Source: Pirellulaceae bacterium
Lineage (GTDB): Bacteria; Planctomycetota; Planctomycetia; Pirellulales; Pirellulaceae
DNA: 18,871 nucleotides
NCBI GenBank assembly: GCA_013002105.1
Contig: JABDKS010000079.1
Span: forward strand, 1 to 18,871
Reading direction: 5' to 3'
The notes under the pieces were generated by a model. It was not told the origin of the DNA. It ran no database searches and worked only from the letters and a program-made list of their open reading frames with translations. Positions 6,883 through 14,291 of this stretch are shown in pieces. A program made the position numbers and the translations under genes. Within the stretch, counting starts at the first letter, position 1, and each line of letters begins with the position of its first letter.

Positions 6883-8231
6883 ATGCTAGTGCTGAGGCAA
6901 ACGTTTTCGAAGCAGGTCGTTTTCGTACTTTTCTTCCTTTGTGTATTCAGCGTTTTTGGCGGGTCGACTGCTCATGCGGTGGACGAAGTGCCGACGTTGA
7001 ATTCTGGCGACACCGCTTGGGTTTTGGTTTCGACTGCGCTGGTCCTGCTGATGACCATTCCCGCTCTGGCGTATTTTATGGCGGTTTAGTGCGGACAAAG
7101 AATGTGTTATCCGTGTTAATGCAGTGTCTTGTCCTGACGGCCTTGATGAGCGTCGTGTGGGTCGTGATTGGGTATAGCCTGGCATTTGATGCATCGGGAA
7201 TGCAGAAGGACACCACCAACGTTTATTCGTTCGTTGGTGGGATTGGCAAAATGATGATGGATGGCGTCACGGCTGATTCGATGCAGGGCACCATTCCCGA
7301 GATTCTGTTCGCGGCATTTCAAATGACGTTTGCCGTCATCACACCCGCGTTGATTATCGGTGCGTTTGCTGAACGAATGAAATTTTCCGCCGTGCTGATT
7401 TTTTCGACCGTTTAGCTGTTGCTCGTTTATTGTCCGATCTGTCACATGACCTGGGGTGGTGACGGAGGCTACTTTGCCGATAGGGGTGTCAAAGATTTTG
7501 CCGGTGGGATTGTCGTGCACATCACGGCAGGCTTTGCGGCGCTGGTCGCTTGCATGATGATCGGCCCGCGTTCGGGTTATCCCAAACATCTGGAACCACC
7601 ACACAATTTGACGATGACGCTCAGCGGGACGGCGATGTTGTGGGTCGGCTGGTTTGGATTCAATGGTGGTAGCCAACTGGCCGCTGATGGTGGCGCAGCG
7701 ATGGCCGTTTTTGTCACGCACATTTCCGCGTCGGTTGCGACGTTGGCTTGGATGGCGATTGAGTGGGTCAAATTGGGTAAGCCCAGCGTATTGGGCGCAG
7801 CAACCGGTGCGATTGCTGGTCTGGCGGCGGTCACTCCAGCGTCGGGTTTCATTGGACGGATCGGTGCAATCGCCATCGGAGCATCGTCGGGTGTCGTTTG
7901 TTTTGTGTTTGCGACGGCAATCAAGCAAAAGTTTGGTTACGACGATACGTTGGATGTATTTGGCGTCCACGGGGTCGGTGGTTTCTTGGGGACGATTCTT
8001 TGCGGCGTTTTTGCGGCTGAGCAATTTGGTGGCAGCGGCGTCAATGACTCGATCGCCAATCAAGTCACCGTGCAGTTGACCGCAGCAGTTGGGGTAGCGA
8101 TCTACACAATCATCGCGACATTCTTAATTTTGAAACTGATCCAATTGACGATTGGAATTCGGGTCGATGGAGCGAACGAGGATCGCGGACTCGATCTGGC
8201 TGAGCACGAGGAACGCGGCTACATTCTGTGA
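6883..8231 (+). pseudogene. amt: Broken ammonium transporter gene (frameshift plus amber codon)
   Basis: Restored, this would be an Amt/MEP/Rh ammonium channel of about 449 residues with a signal peptide ending AHA. Two lesions break it. Near 7071 one base is missing: the frame reads PALAYFMAV and stops at 7087-7089, whereas shifting frame gives FYGGLVRTKNVLS, exactly the expected family sequence. At 7413-7415 a TAG stands where the intact neighbour has Trp209 (FSILWGTLIYCP against FSTV-stop-LLLVYCP), a TGG to TAG change. Everything else is well preserved: the channel histidines in GIVVHI and FGVHGVGG, WFGFNGGS, and the C-terminal RGLDLAEHEERGYIL. This suggests recent loss or sequencing error. 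ATG 6883 is preceded by GGTGAG; a GTG at 6874 is also in frame. It is a tandem paralogue of the intact gene 500 nt downstream. Confidence 0.85.
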
Positions 8232-8409
8232 GACGCTATGTCGCCTCGATGAATGTTCCTAGATCGTACTGAAGAAGAAGAATTTCGCTCGCTAGAATTC
8301 GACATGGCTGGAGGCGCGCGAGCGGGACTCACTAGGGTGATGTGCCTGCAACGCACTGGCTTGGTTGGCATGAAATCACGTCTTTGAGCTCAATTGGCCC
8401 GGGGCTGTT

Positions 8410-8433
8410 CCCAGAATCGGGCACCGTTCTGGG
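8410..8433 (+). repeat. Inverted repeat downstream of the broken amt copy
   Basis: CCCAGAA (8410-8416) and TTCTGGG (8427-8433) form a perfect seven-base stem with a ten-base loop. An alternative outer pairing of GGCCC (8397-8401) with GGGCC (8431-8435) overlaps it, so two structures could compete. No U run follows. It could be a weak terminator for the first amt copy or part of the leader of the second; this is inferred from structure only. Confidence 0.35.
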
Positions 8434-8717
8434 CCTGTTGCACGGCGTGTGGTGGCGGCATTGACCATCCGAGTTCGTGTTGTGATGTGCTTTCAACGTA
8501 ATCTGGACTGATCTGGGTGCTGTCCAGTGCGTGCTCAGCACCTTATTCTTTTGCACGGATACAGGTCGCGTTCACCGCGAAACCGGTATTTGCACACCGA
8601 AATGTATTTGTTGGGTGCCCCGTCAGACTCCGGGGCCATAGGCGGCCTGGCAAACGCGCGAGCGGACGTTGTCGCGAGATAAATCGTGTGCGTCTTCCTT
8701 CGTATTCCCCACCACAC

Positions 8718-8722
8718 AGGAG
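8718..8722 (+). promoter_or_regulatory. Ribosome binding site (AGGAG) deciding the GTG start of amt
   Basis: AGGAG lies seven bases before GTG 8730. It places the start directly before a typical signal peptide and argues against the 71-codon upstream extension of the open frame. Confidence 0.75.
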
Positions 8723-8729
8723 AGAAGTT

Positions 8730-10205
8730 GTGAGTCGATTGCAAGATTTTTGGAAGGTGGCCCTGCTGCTGTCTCTCGTGGCCACCACCGCGAGTGTTTC
8801 TTGGTCACAAGAGGCGGGAACCACAACTGATTCGGCTGCCGAGATTGCTGATGAGGTAGCTGAACCGGCACCGCCGGCTGGTGATGCCGCCACGTTAGCG
8901 ATGGGCGACGGCGAGATCGGCGATTCGCTGGCTGCGCACAACGCCTGGATGTTGGTTTGTTGCGCTTTGGTGTTGTTTATGACCGCACCCGGCTTGGCCC
9001 TGTTTTACGGCGGTTTAGTTCGTCGCAAAAATGTGCTCAGCATCATGATGCAGTGCATGTTTTTGATGGGACTGATGACCGTCATCTGGGCAATCTATGG
9101 ATACTCGCTCGCCTTCGGCGGAAGTGGCCGTTGGATTGGAAATGCTGATTACGTGATGATGAATGGCGTTCAGCGATATTTCGACGCCGAGGCTGGTGAG
9201 CCGAAGACGCCGATCTTTGATGAGGGAATTCCGATTCCGATGCTGACCCATATGCTGTTTCAAGGCATGTTTTTTATCATCACGCCAGCATTGATTTGCG
9301 GCGCGTTTGCCGAACGGATCAAGTTTAGTGCGATGGTGGTGTTTTCGATTCTGTGGGGGACGTTGATCTATTGTCCACTTTGTCATTGGGTCTGGGACGG
9401 CGGCCTGCTGGCTTATGGTGACGACGGTTTGATGGGTGGCGCTCTGGATTTTGCGGGCGGCACAGTGGTGCATATCAGTAGCGGCGTGTCAGCCCTCGTG
9501 GCGGCGATTCTGATTGGCCCACGAATGGGTTATTTAAAGGAACCGATTCAGCCACACAACTTGACCTATACGGTTTTGGGCGCGGCGATGCTTTGGGTGG
9601 GTTGGTTTGGATTCAATGCAGGCAGCGAATTATTGTCCGATGGTCTGACCAGCAGTGCATTCGCGGTGACGCATTTCTCCGCTGCGGCGGGTGCTCTTTC
9701 TTGGGCTTTGACCGAATGGGTGGTGTTGCGAAAGCCAACTGTTCTGGGTGCCAGCAGCGGCGCGGTCGCTGGACTTGTTTGCATCACGCCGGCGGCCGGT
9801 TTTGTGCAACCGATGCCGGCACTTTTCATGGGCGCCTTAGCTGGCGTCGTGTGCTACTTAGCTTGCAGTAAGTTGAAACATTCGCTGAAGTACGACGACG
9901 CGTTGGACGCTTTTGGTGTTCACGGCGTCGGTGGGACACTGGGCGCGGTATTGACCGGCGTCTTCGCCACACGAGCTTGCTGGGACATCGGCGGTAAGGA
10001 AATCGGATTGCTAGAGTCAGGTGACCCGAGTTTGCTGATCGGCCAGATTGTGGCAGTCGTGGTCACTTTCTTGTTCGCCGGGATTGGCAGTTTGATCTTG
10101 TTGAAGATCATTGATATTGCCATTGGACTGCGCGTGCCAAGTGAGCAGGAACAACGCGGCTTGGACCTGACGGATCATGGTGAAGAAGGTTACATGTTCG
10201 CTTAG
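8730..10205 (+). CDS. amt: Ammonium transporter (Amt family)
   Basis: This 491-residue inner-membrane channel conducts ammonium/ammonia. The GTG start is set by AGGAG seven bases upstream. A signal peptide (about 1-27, ending SWSQ) is followed by an Ala/Glu/Pro-rich segment (28-68) that the upstream copy lacks, then eleven hydrophobic segments. Diagnostic sites are GAFAERIKFSA (191-201), Asp240 and the first pore histidine His248 in DFAGGTVVHI, WFGFNAGS (292-299), and the second pore histidine His398 in AFGVHGVGG. These match the twin-His pore and the substrate-site aspartate of E. coli AmtB. The C-terminal segment RGLDLTDHGEEGY is the cytosolic tail that PII proteins contact in this family, although no glnK gene is nearby. 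Length exceeds AmtB (about 428) mainly through the N-terminal insert. Its stop is 3 nt from that of the converging MFS gene. Confidence 0.95.
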   Translation: MSRLQDFWKVALLLSLVATTASVSWSQEAGTTTDSAAEIADEVAEPAPPAGDAATLAMGDGEIGDSLAAHNAWMLVCCALVLFMTAPGLALFYGGLVRRKNVLSIMMQCMFLMGLMTVIWAIYGYSLAFGGSGRWIGNADYVMMNGVQRYFDAEAGEPKTPIFDEGIPIPMLTHMLFQGMFFIITPALICGAFAERIKFSAMVVFSILWGTLIYCPLCHWVWDGGLLAYGDDGLMGGALDFAGGTVVHISSGVSALVAAILIGPRMGYLKEPIQPHNLTYTVLGAAMLWVGWFGFNAGSELLSDGLTSSAFAVTHFSAAAGALSWALTEWVVLRKPTVLGASSGAVAGLVCITPAAGFVQPMPALFMGALAGVVCYLACSKLKHSLKYDDALDAFGVHGVGGTLGAVLTGVFATRACWDIGGKEIGLLESGDPSLLIGQIVAVVVTFLFAGIGSLILLKIIDIAIGLRVPSEQEQRGLDLTDHGEEGYMFA

Positions 10206-10208
10206 GTC

Positions 10209-11528
10209 TTAAGTCAAAGACTGACCGAGGTGAAATCGAAGACTGATCGCGGCCGTCACAACAATTGTGGCGGCCGCGATTGTTTGCGCGGTGGACAAGC
10301 TGGTCCATCCAGCGACTTGTCCCCAAAGAAATGATCCCGTCGACATCGACACCGCCATTGCGGTCAAGTAGCACGACATGCCGCGCGCTCGCAGCCGACT
10401 CGGCAATGTCACCTGTGCTGTCGCATTGAGCGTCGTCAACGTCATCATCCAGCCGGCCCCCATAACGATCGCCGCTGCTACGACGATCGCTCCGACCATA
10501 CTCTGGCTCATGACAAACAGACCCAGCGCAAATAGCAACATCGACCCGGCAACGGTGCGATCGCTACCAAATCGTGACTGCAACCTGGTCAATTGGTGCG
10601 CGGCTACAACAGCACCGATCCCGACGCACGCGACCAACAATCCGAATCCGTCTGCGCCCCATTGCAGCCGTTGCTTGGCGACCAGAGGCAGCAGCGACCA
10701 GAGCGCGCTACCGGGCACAATGAACAAGGCGACGCCCAACATCACGTGACGCATGCTGGAATTGCGTCCGACAAATCGTACGCCCTGGTACAGCGACAAG
10801 CGAAAAGAGAGCCCTCTGGTAGATTCTTTGGCATCGCGTTTCCAGAGCAGCAAGACAACGATCACGCCGGCAAATGACAGTGCGTTGATGGCAAAGGCAA
10901 CCCAGACGCCAAGCATCGCAATCAGAATACCACCTACTGCTGGTCCGGCCGCGCGAGCTAAGTTGAAACTGATGCTCCCCAACGCAACCGCGCGAGACAT
11001 CTCGCGTTTGGGAACGATTTCCGGTATCGCCGCTTGCCAGGTTGGAACATGCAGCACCAAGCCCATGCCCATCACGATTGTCAGCCCCAGCAGTCCCCAG
11101 GCTGTGATCGCGTCGGCGAAGGTCAGACTGGCTAACGTGGCAGTTGTAGCGAACAGGATCAGTTGTGTGACAACCAATAGTTTGCGTCGATCGATTCGAT
11201 CGGCCAGCACGCCGGCGGGGATTGCAAGCAGTACGATCGGTGCGGCCATCGCTGTACGAACCGCGGAGACCATTTCGGGAGACGAATCCAAATTGGTCAT
11301 CAGCCATCCCGCTCCGACTTCGTGAATCCAGGTTCCCAAGTTGGACACTAACGAAGCAAACCAAAATGCGCGAAACATCGGATTTCGTAACGGAGCCCAC
11401 GGAGACCGGTCTTGGGCGGCCGCAGGATCGGCGTTGGACGCGTTCAATATTATTCTCGAAGTAAAAGCGTTTGCGTTGCGAGGAGGGTCGCAGGGTCGGC
11501 CGCCCGGGACCAATACCAATGTGGGCAT
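10209..11528 (-). CDS. MFS transporter, MFS_3 / EntS-like exporter family
   Basis: This 439-residue inner-membrane protein has about twelve membrane segments. The N-terminal part SPWAPLRNPMFRAFWFAS followed by SNLGTWIHEVGAGWLM is typical of the MFS_3 (transmembrane secretion effector / EntS-like) group, which exports siderophores, drugs or other small molecules. The loop between segments 2 and 3 carries GVLADRIDRRKLL, the MFS signature that normally reads GxLaDrxGrr. The substrate cannot be read from sequence. The first 40 residues match the family poorly. A TTG at 11447 giving LNASNADPAAA is an alternative start, but no start has a good ribosome binding site at normal spacing. The gene is alone, converging on amt (3-nt gap) and diverging from the ABC pair. 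Confidence 0.85.
   Translation of the reverse strand: MPTLVLVPGGRPCDPPRNANAFTSRIILNASNADPAAAQDRSPWAPLRNPMFRAFWFASLVSNLGTWIHEVGAGWLMTNLDSSPEMVSAVRTAMAAPIVLLAIPAGVLADRIDRRKLLVVTQLILFATTATLASLTFADAITAWGLLGLTIVMGMGLVLHVPTWQAAIPEIVPKREMSRAVALGSISFNLARAAGPAVGGILIAMLGVWVAFAINALSFAGVIVVLLLWKRDAKESTRGLSFRLSLYQGVRFVGRNSSMRHVMLGVALFIVPGSALWSLLPLVAKQRLQWGADGFGLLVACVGIGAVVAAHQLTRLQSRFGSDRTVAGSMLLFALGLFVMSQSMVGAIVVAAAIVMGAGWMMTLTTLNATAQVTLPSRLRARGMSCYLTAMAVSMSTGSFLWGQVAGWTSLSTAQTIAAATIVVTAAISLRFHLGQSLT
10246..10280 (+). terminator. Strong hairpin, putative terminator of amt, inside the end of the MFS gene
   Basis: The arms ATCGCGGCCGTCACAA (10246-10261) and 10265-10280 pair over 16 bases with a three-base loop and a single U-G wobble when read rightwards. 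It starts 41 nt after the amt stop, where a rightward terminator is expected, but it lies within the last codons of the opposing MFS gene. Only a broken T run (TTGTTTG) follows, so intrinsic termination would be modest. On the minus strand the wobble becomes an A-C mismatch, so the structure favours the rightward transcript. Confidence 0.55.
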
Positions 11529-11646
11529 TCCCTTTTCGACGGTGATTTACCTGTTTAATCGATGTAATCGTTAGCGGATTTGGATCCAAAGCGGTAGCAG
11601 TGACCTACGTTAAAGTGACAACCGAAATCCAGTTTCAGGTGGACAC

Positions 11647-11667
11647 GGAGGATCCCAATCGTCCTCC
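11647..11667 (+). repeat. Small inverted repeat in the MFS/ABC divergent region
   Basis: GGAGGA (11647-11652) and TCCTCC (11662-11667) form a perfect six-base stem with a nine-base loop, about 60 nt before the ABC ATPase start. The 197-nt divergent region must contain both promoters. The repeat could be an operator or a leader hairpin; the sequence gives no further support. Confidence 0.25.
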
Positions 11668-11725
11668 ATCGCTACCAGACGCGGGATTTAAACATGGAAA
11701 TTCGACCCGGCCCGAGACGAGAATC

Positions 11726-12559
11726 ATGATCGAGATCCACGGTCTAAGAAAGCTTTATGACGACTATCTGGCTGTCGACGGACTGTCGTTCACGCTGGCG
11801 CCAGGTGAAATCTGTGGACTTGTCGGACCCAACGGCGCTGGCAAAACCACGACGTTGCGATGCCTCGCAGGTTTGATCCCGGCCACCGAAGGCCGACTCC
11901 GCGTAGCCCACTGCGATGTGGCAGCAGATAGCTTACAAATCAAAAAGCGGCTCGCGTACGTGCCGGACGATCCACCCTTGTTTGACGACCTGACGGTCGG
12001 GCAACATCTCGATTTCATCGGTCGTCTGTACCAAGTCGATGATTATCACAACAAAGCACAATCGCTTTTGCAGCGATTTCACTTGACCGACAAAACCGAC
12101 GCGGGCGCGACGACACTATCCCGAGGGATGCGGCAAAAACTGGCGGTCTGTTGCGCCTATCTGTTCGATCCCGATGTTTTGTTGTTGGACGAACCACTCA
12201 CGGGACTTGATCCACCAGGGATTCGTACGCTATTGGATTCGATTCGCGAGCGGGCCAGTCGAGGCGCGGTCGTCATCATCAGCAGTCACTTGTTGGCGAT
12301 GATTGATGACGTCGTTACGCATTTGTTGGTGATGCAGGGTGGGCAACGACAATACTTTGGCGCCGCTGAGACGCTGCGGTCGCAGTACCCTGATGCCAGG
12401 ACGCTGGAGGAAGCGTATTTCGCCGCTACAGCTGGTTCGCAACGGACGATTGGTTACGGCGATCTGCCGCCTGCTGCCTGTCCCAACATGGTCACCGCTG
12501 TGGAGCTACCAGGCAACGGATCGATGTTAGGTGACGCATCTAGTGAGGCTTTCCTGTGA
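11726..12559 (+). CDS. ABC transporter ATP-binding protein (EcsA/CcmA-like)
   Basis: This 277-residue cytoplasmic ATPase powers the membrane protein encoded next. Walker A is GPNGAGKT (34-41), the signature is LSRGM (131-135), Walker B is VLLLDE (151-156) followed by PLTGLDP, and the switch histidine is His188 in IISSHLL. The usual Q-loop glutamine is replaced: the segment reads YVPDDPPLFDDLT (79-90). From memory, EcsA-type ATPases also have an acidic residue here, which supports that subgroup. Its stop overlaps the permease start by four bases (GTGA), so the two are translationally coupled. The frame is open from a GTG at 11600, but the first 42 residues are not ABC-like; ATG 11726 begins exactly at the domain. 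About 40 residues after the fold are unassigned. The transported substrate is unknown. Confidence 0.92.
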   Translation: MIEIHGLRKLYDDYLAVDGLSFTLAPGEICGLVGPNGAGKTTTLRCLAGLIPATEGRLRVAHCDVAADSLQIKKRLAYVPDDPPLFDDLTVGQHLDFIGRLYQVDDYHNKAQSLLQRFHLTDKTDAGATTLSRGMRQKLAVCCAYLFDPDVLLLDEPLTGLDPPGIRTLLDSIRERASRGAVVIISSHLLAMIDDVVTHLLVMQGGQRQYFGAAETLRSQYPDARTLEEAYFAATAGSQRTIGYGDLPPAACPNMVTAVELPGNGSMLGDASSEAFL

Positions 12560-14274
12560 GCACTGCGAGTGGTCCAAATGCGACATGGGATGCTCTGCAC
12601 GTTCACGTTGATCTGGCAAGGTTGACAATGGTGCGCGGTCACTTTCGCTTACTGCGATTGTTGCATCGATTGCGGTCGCCCCGGCGAATCATCGCAACGA
12701 CACTTGCATTGGCGTTTTTTGTCGTTTTCGTGCTCAACGGAGTCTTTGTGTTATCCGCACGGGCACCGACAGATCCGGCGCGATTGAAACTTTGGCTATC
12801 GGGCGGCATGGTGATCTATGCGCTCTATCACGTCGTCCGTTGCGTTTGGTCCAAGCGGATCGCGGATCTGCAGTGGAGTGCGGCCGAGTCGCTCTGGCTT
12901 GGCGGCGGACCACTGGCTCGTTCGTCGATGGCGGTCTATCACATCAGCAACACAATCATCGCCGCCGGTTTGAAAACACTTTATCTGGCGGTCGTGTTGG
13001 CTTGTGATGTCAGTCATTTGGAGTTGATGCTGGTCGGCGTATTTTCGTCGCTGGTCTTACTAGAAACCATTCGACTGGTGATTCAACGCTGGTCGGCTGG
13101 TTTGGATGATCAAGGACGAAACCGAATGCGCGCGGCAGCGACCGTGGTCGCCAGTGCCGTCGCGTTGCAAGTTTTTGCCCGCATCATGGCCGCGACACCA
13201 CTGGGATCACCAACTTGGCGTTACCTCCTCAACGGTTTCACAGCGTTGGGCGATACCGCATCGTGCACAACAGTGTGGTTGCTTTCGTTGCCCTGGATGG
13301 CCGCGGCTGAGCTTTCGGTAACACAGCAGTACGGCTGGAACACGATCGTACTCTTGTTGGTCTCCATTGCGATGGTGCCGCTGTCGATCGTGTTACTAGT
13401 GCACGTGGACGCACGAGCGATGACAATGTGTCACCGTCGTGAACAAGAACGCCTGCGACTTGGTGCGTACGAACAAGATTTCTCGACCGATGGCATGGTC
13501 GAGCGAGTCACGTCCGCGCGGCGATTATGGCGGGCGTGTGTGGATCGCCGATTGCCCAACGTGTTGCGAGATGCAGCCGGTTTGATCGAACGTCAAGGCG
13601 TCAGCGTGAGCAAGTACAAGGGCACGATTTTGTTCAGCTTCCTTGTACCAGCCTTGTTGTCGCTATCGCCGCTTGTGACCGGTCAGGTCACAGAACAGTG
13701 GTTCTATGTAGTTGGAGGGATCGCATTGTGTTCGATGCTACTGGCACCGCCGGCCCTGCGGATTGATTTTCGGCGCGACCTAAGACGTATGATGTTACTG
13801 CGTTCGTTGCCGGTTCAACCGCTCTCGATGGTCTTGGGGCAATTGACACTTCCGATTTTGATCACGCTGATCTTTCAGTGGGTTACCCTTGCGATTGCTG
13901 CGTACGTGACACAGCCGGGGTGGGGTCAGGTTGTGATGTGGACGTGCATGCTGGCATCTTTGGCGGTTTTTACGTTTGCCTGCGAGAACGCACTTTTCTT
14001 GGCGTACCCACATCACGAACGGGCCGAGGGCATCGCGATGATGATTCGCGCTAAACTGACGTTTCTTGGCAAAGCGGCGGTGATGGCCACTTCGCTGGCG
14101 CTGCTTGTCGCCTGGTCGGTTGTCTGTGGTCGTTGGTTCCCAGAGCCACTGGTGACCACCACGTTTGTAGCGGGCGCCGTGCTGGGGACGGGAGTCATCG
14201 CAGCATGTTCGATCGCAGTGACGACGTGGTGCTGGCGCAGATTTGACTTCAGCTACGACGTTCCGCCGGAATAG
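12556..14274 (+). CDS. Multi-pass ABC exporter permease subunit
   Basis: This 572-residue membrane protein has about ten to twelve hydrophobic segments, among them LALAFFVVFVLNGVFVL near 55, WLSGGMVIYALYHVV near 85, two close to 120-170, AMVPLSIVLLVHV near 275, and four to five between 355 and 565. It has a large cytoplasmic loop at about 290-350. The GTG start overlaps the ATPase stop by four bases, so it is the partner permease. Size and topology suit an EcsB-like or ABC-2-like exporter, but I cannot place it in one named family with certainty. The substrate is unknown. The gene ends 17 nt from the converging thioredoxin gene. Confidence 0.8.
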   Translation: MSTASGPNATWDALHVHVDLARLTMVRGHFRLLRLLHRLRSPRRIIATTLALAFFVVFVLNGVFVLSARAPTDPARLKLWLSGGMVIYALYHVVRCVWSKRIADLQWSAAESLWLGGGPLARSSMAVYHISNTIIAAGLKTLYLAVVLACDVSHLELMLVGVFSSLVLLETIRLVIQRWSAGLDDQGRNRMRAAATVVASAVALQVFARIMAATPLGSPTWRYLLNGFTALGDTASCTTVWLLSLPWMAAAELSVTQQYGWNTIVLLLVSIAMVPLSIVLLVHVDARAMTMCHRREQERLRLGAYEQDFSTDGMVERVTSARRLWRACVDRRLPNVLRDAAGLIERQGVSVSKYKGTILFSFLVPALLSLSPLVTGQVTEQWFYVVGGIALCSMLLAPPALRIDFRRDLRRMMLLRSLPVQPLSMVLGQLTLPILITLIFQWVTLAIAAYVTQPGWGQVVMWTCMLASLAVFTFACENALFLAYPHHERAEGIAMMIRAKLTFLGKAAVMATSLALLVAWSVVCGRWFPEPLVTTTFVAGAVLGTGVIAACSIAVTTWCWRRFDFSYDVPPE

Positions 14275-14291
14275 CAATCGCGTTTGGACGT

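Larger units (their letters stand above)
8232..8729. other. Long leader/intergenic region upstream of the intact amt gene
   Basis: This 498-nt stretch between the tandem amt genes contains no recognisable gene. An open frame runs from 8517 into amt, but its product before the signal peptide is Arg/Pro-rich and unlike any Amt N-terminus. The region holds two inverted repeats (8410-8433 and GCCCCG/CGGGGC at 8617-8636) that may serve termination or leader control. A TTGACC at 8461 is a possible -35 element with only a weak -10. No PII-protein gene is present. Confidence 0.4.

Noticed and set aside
7413..7415. TAG in amt as a recoded codon instead of a stop
   Set aside because: Several genes here end in TAG in the normal way (for example 4422, 254 and amt at 10203-10205), and a separate frameshift upstream already breaks the gene, so recoding is not needed.
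7116..8063. Long minus-strand open frame antisense to the broken amt
   Set aside because: It is a shadow of the amt codons, very rich in Arg, Asn, Asp and His, and without domains.
8370..8390. Possible sigma-54 promoter (TGGCATGAAATCACG) upstream of amt
   Set aside because: The -12 element TTGC is missing and the spacing does not fit, so it is not a credible site.
8332..8556. Minus-strand 74-codon open frame between the amt genes
   Set aside because: Low-complexity basic product, no ribosome binding site and no family signal; the region looks non-coding.
8517..8729. N-terminal extension of the intact Amt from an upstream ATG/CTG-type start
   Set aside because: The extra 71 residues are Arg/Pro-rich, unlike Amt proteins, and would bury the signal peptide; AGGAG before GTG 8730 marks the start.
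13795..14277. Minus-strand 160-codon open frame opposite the permease
   Set aside because: Shadow of the permease gene with a basic, domain-free product; the plus-strand frame has clear membrane segments and coupling to the ATPase.
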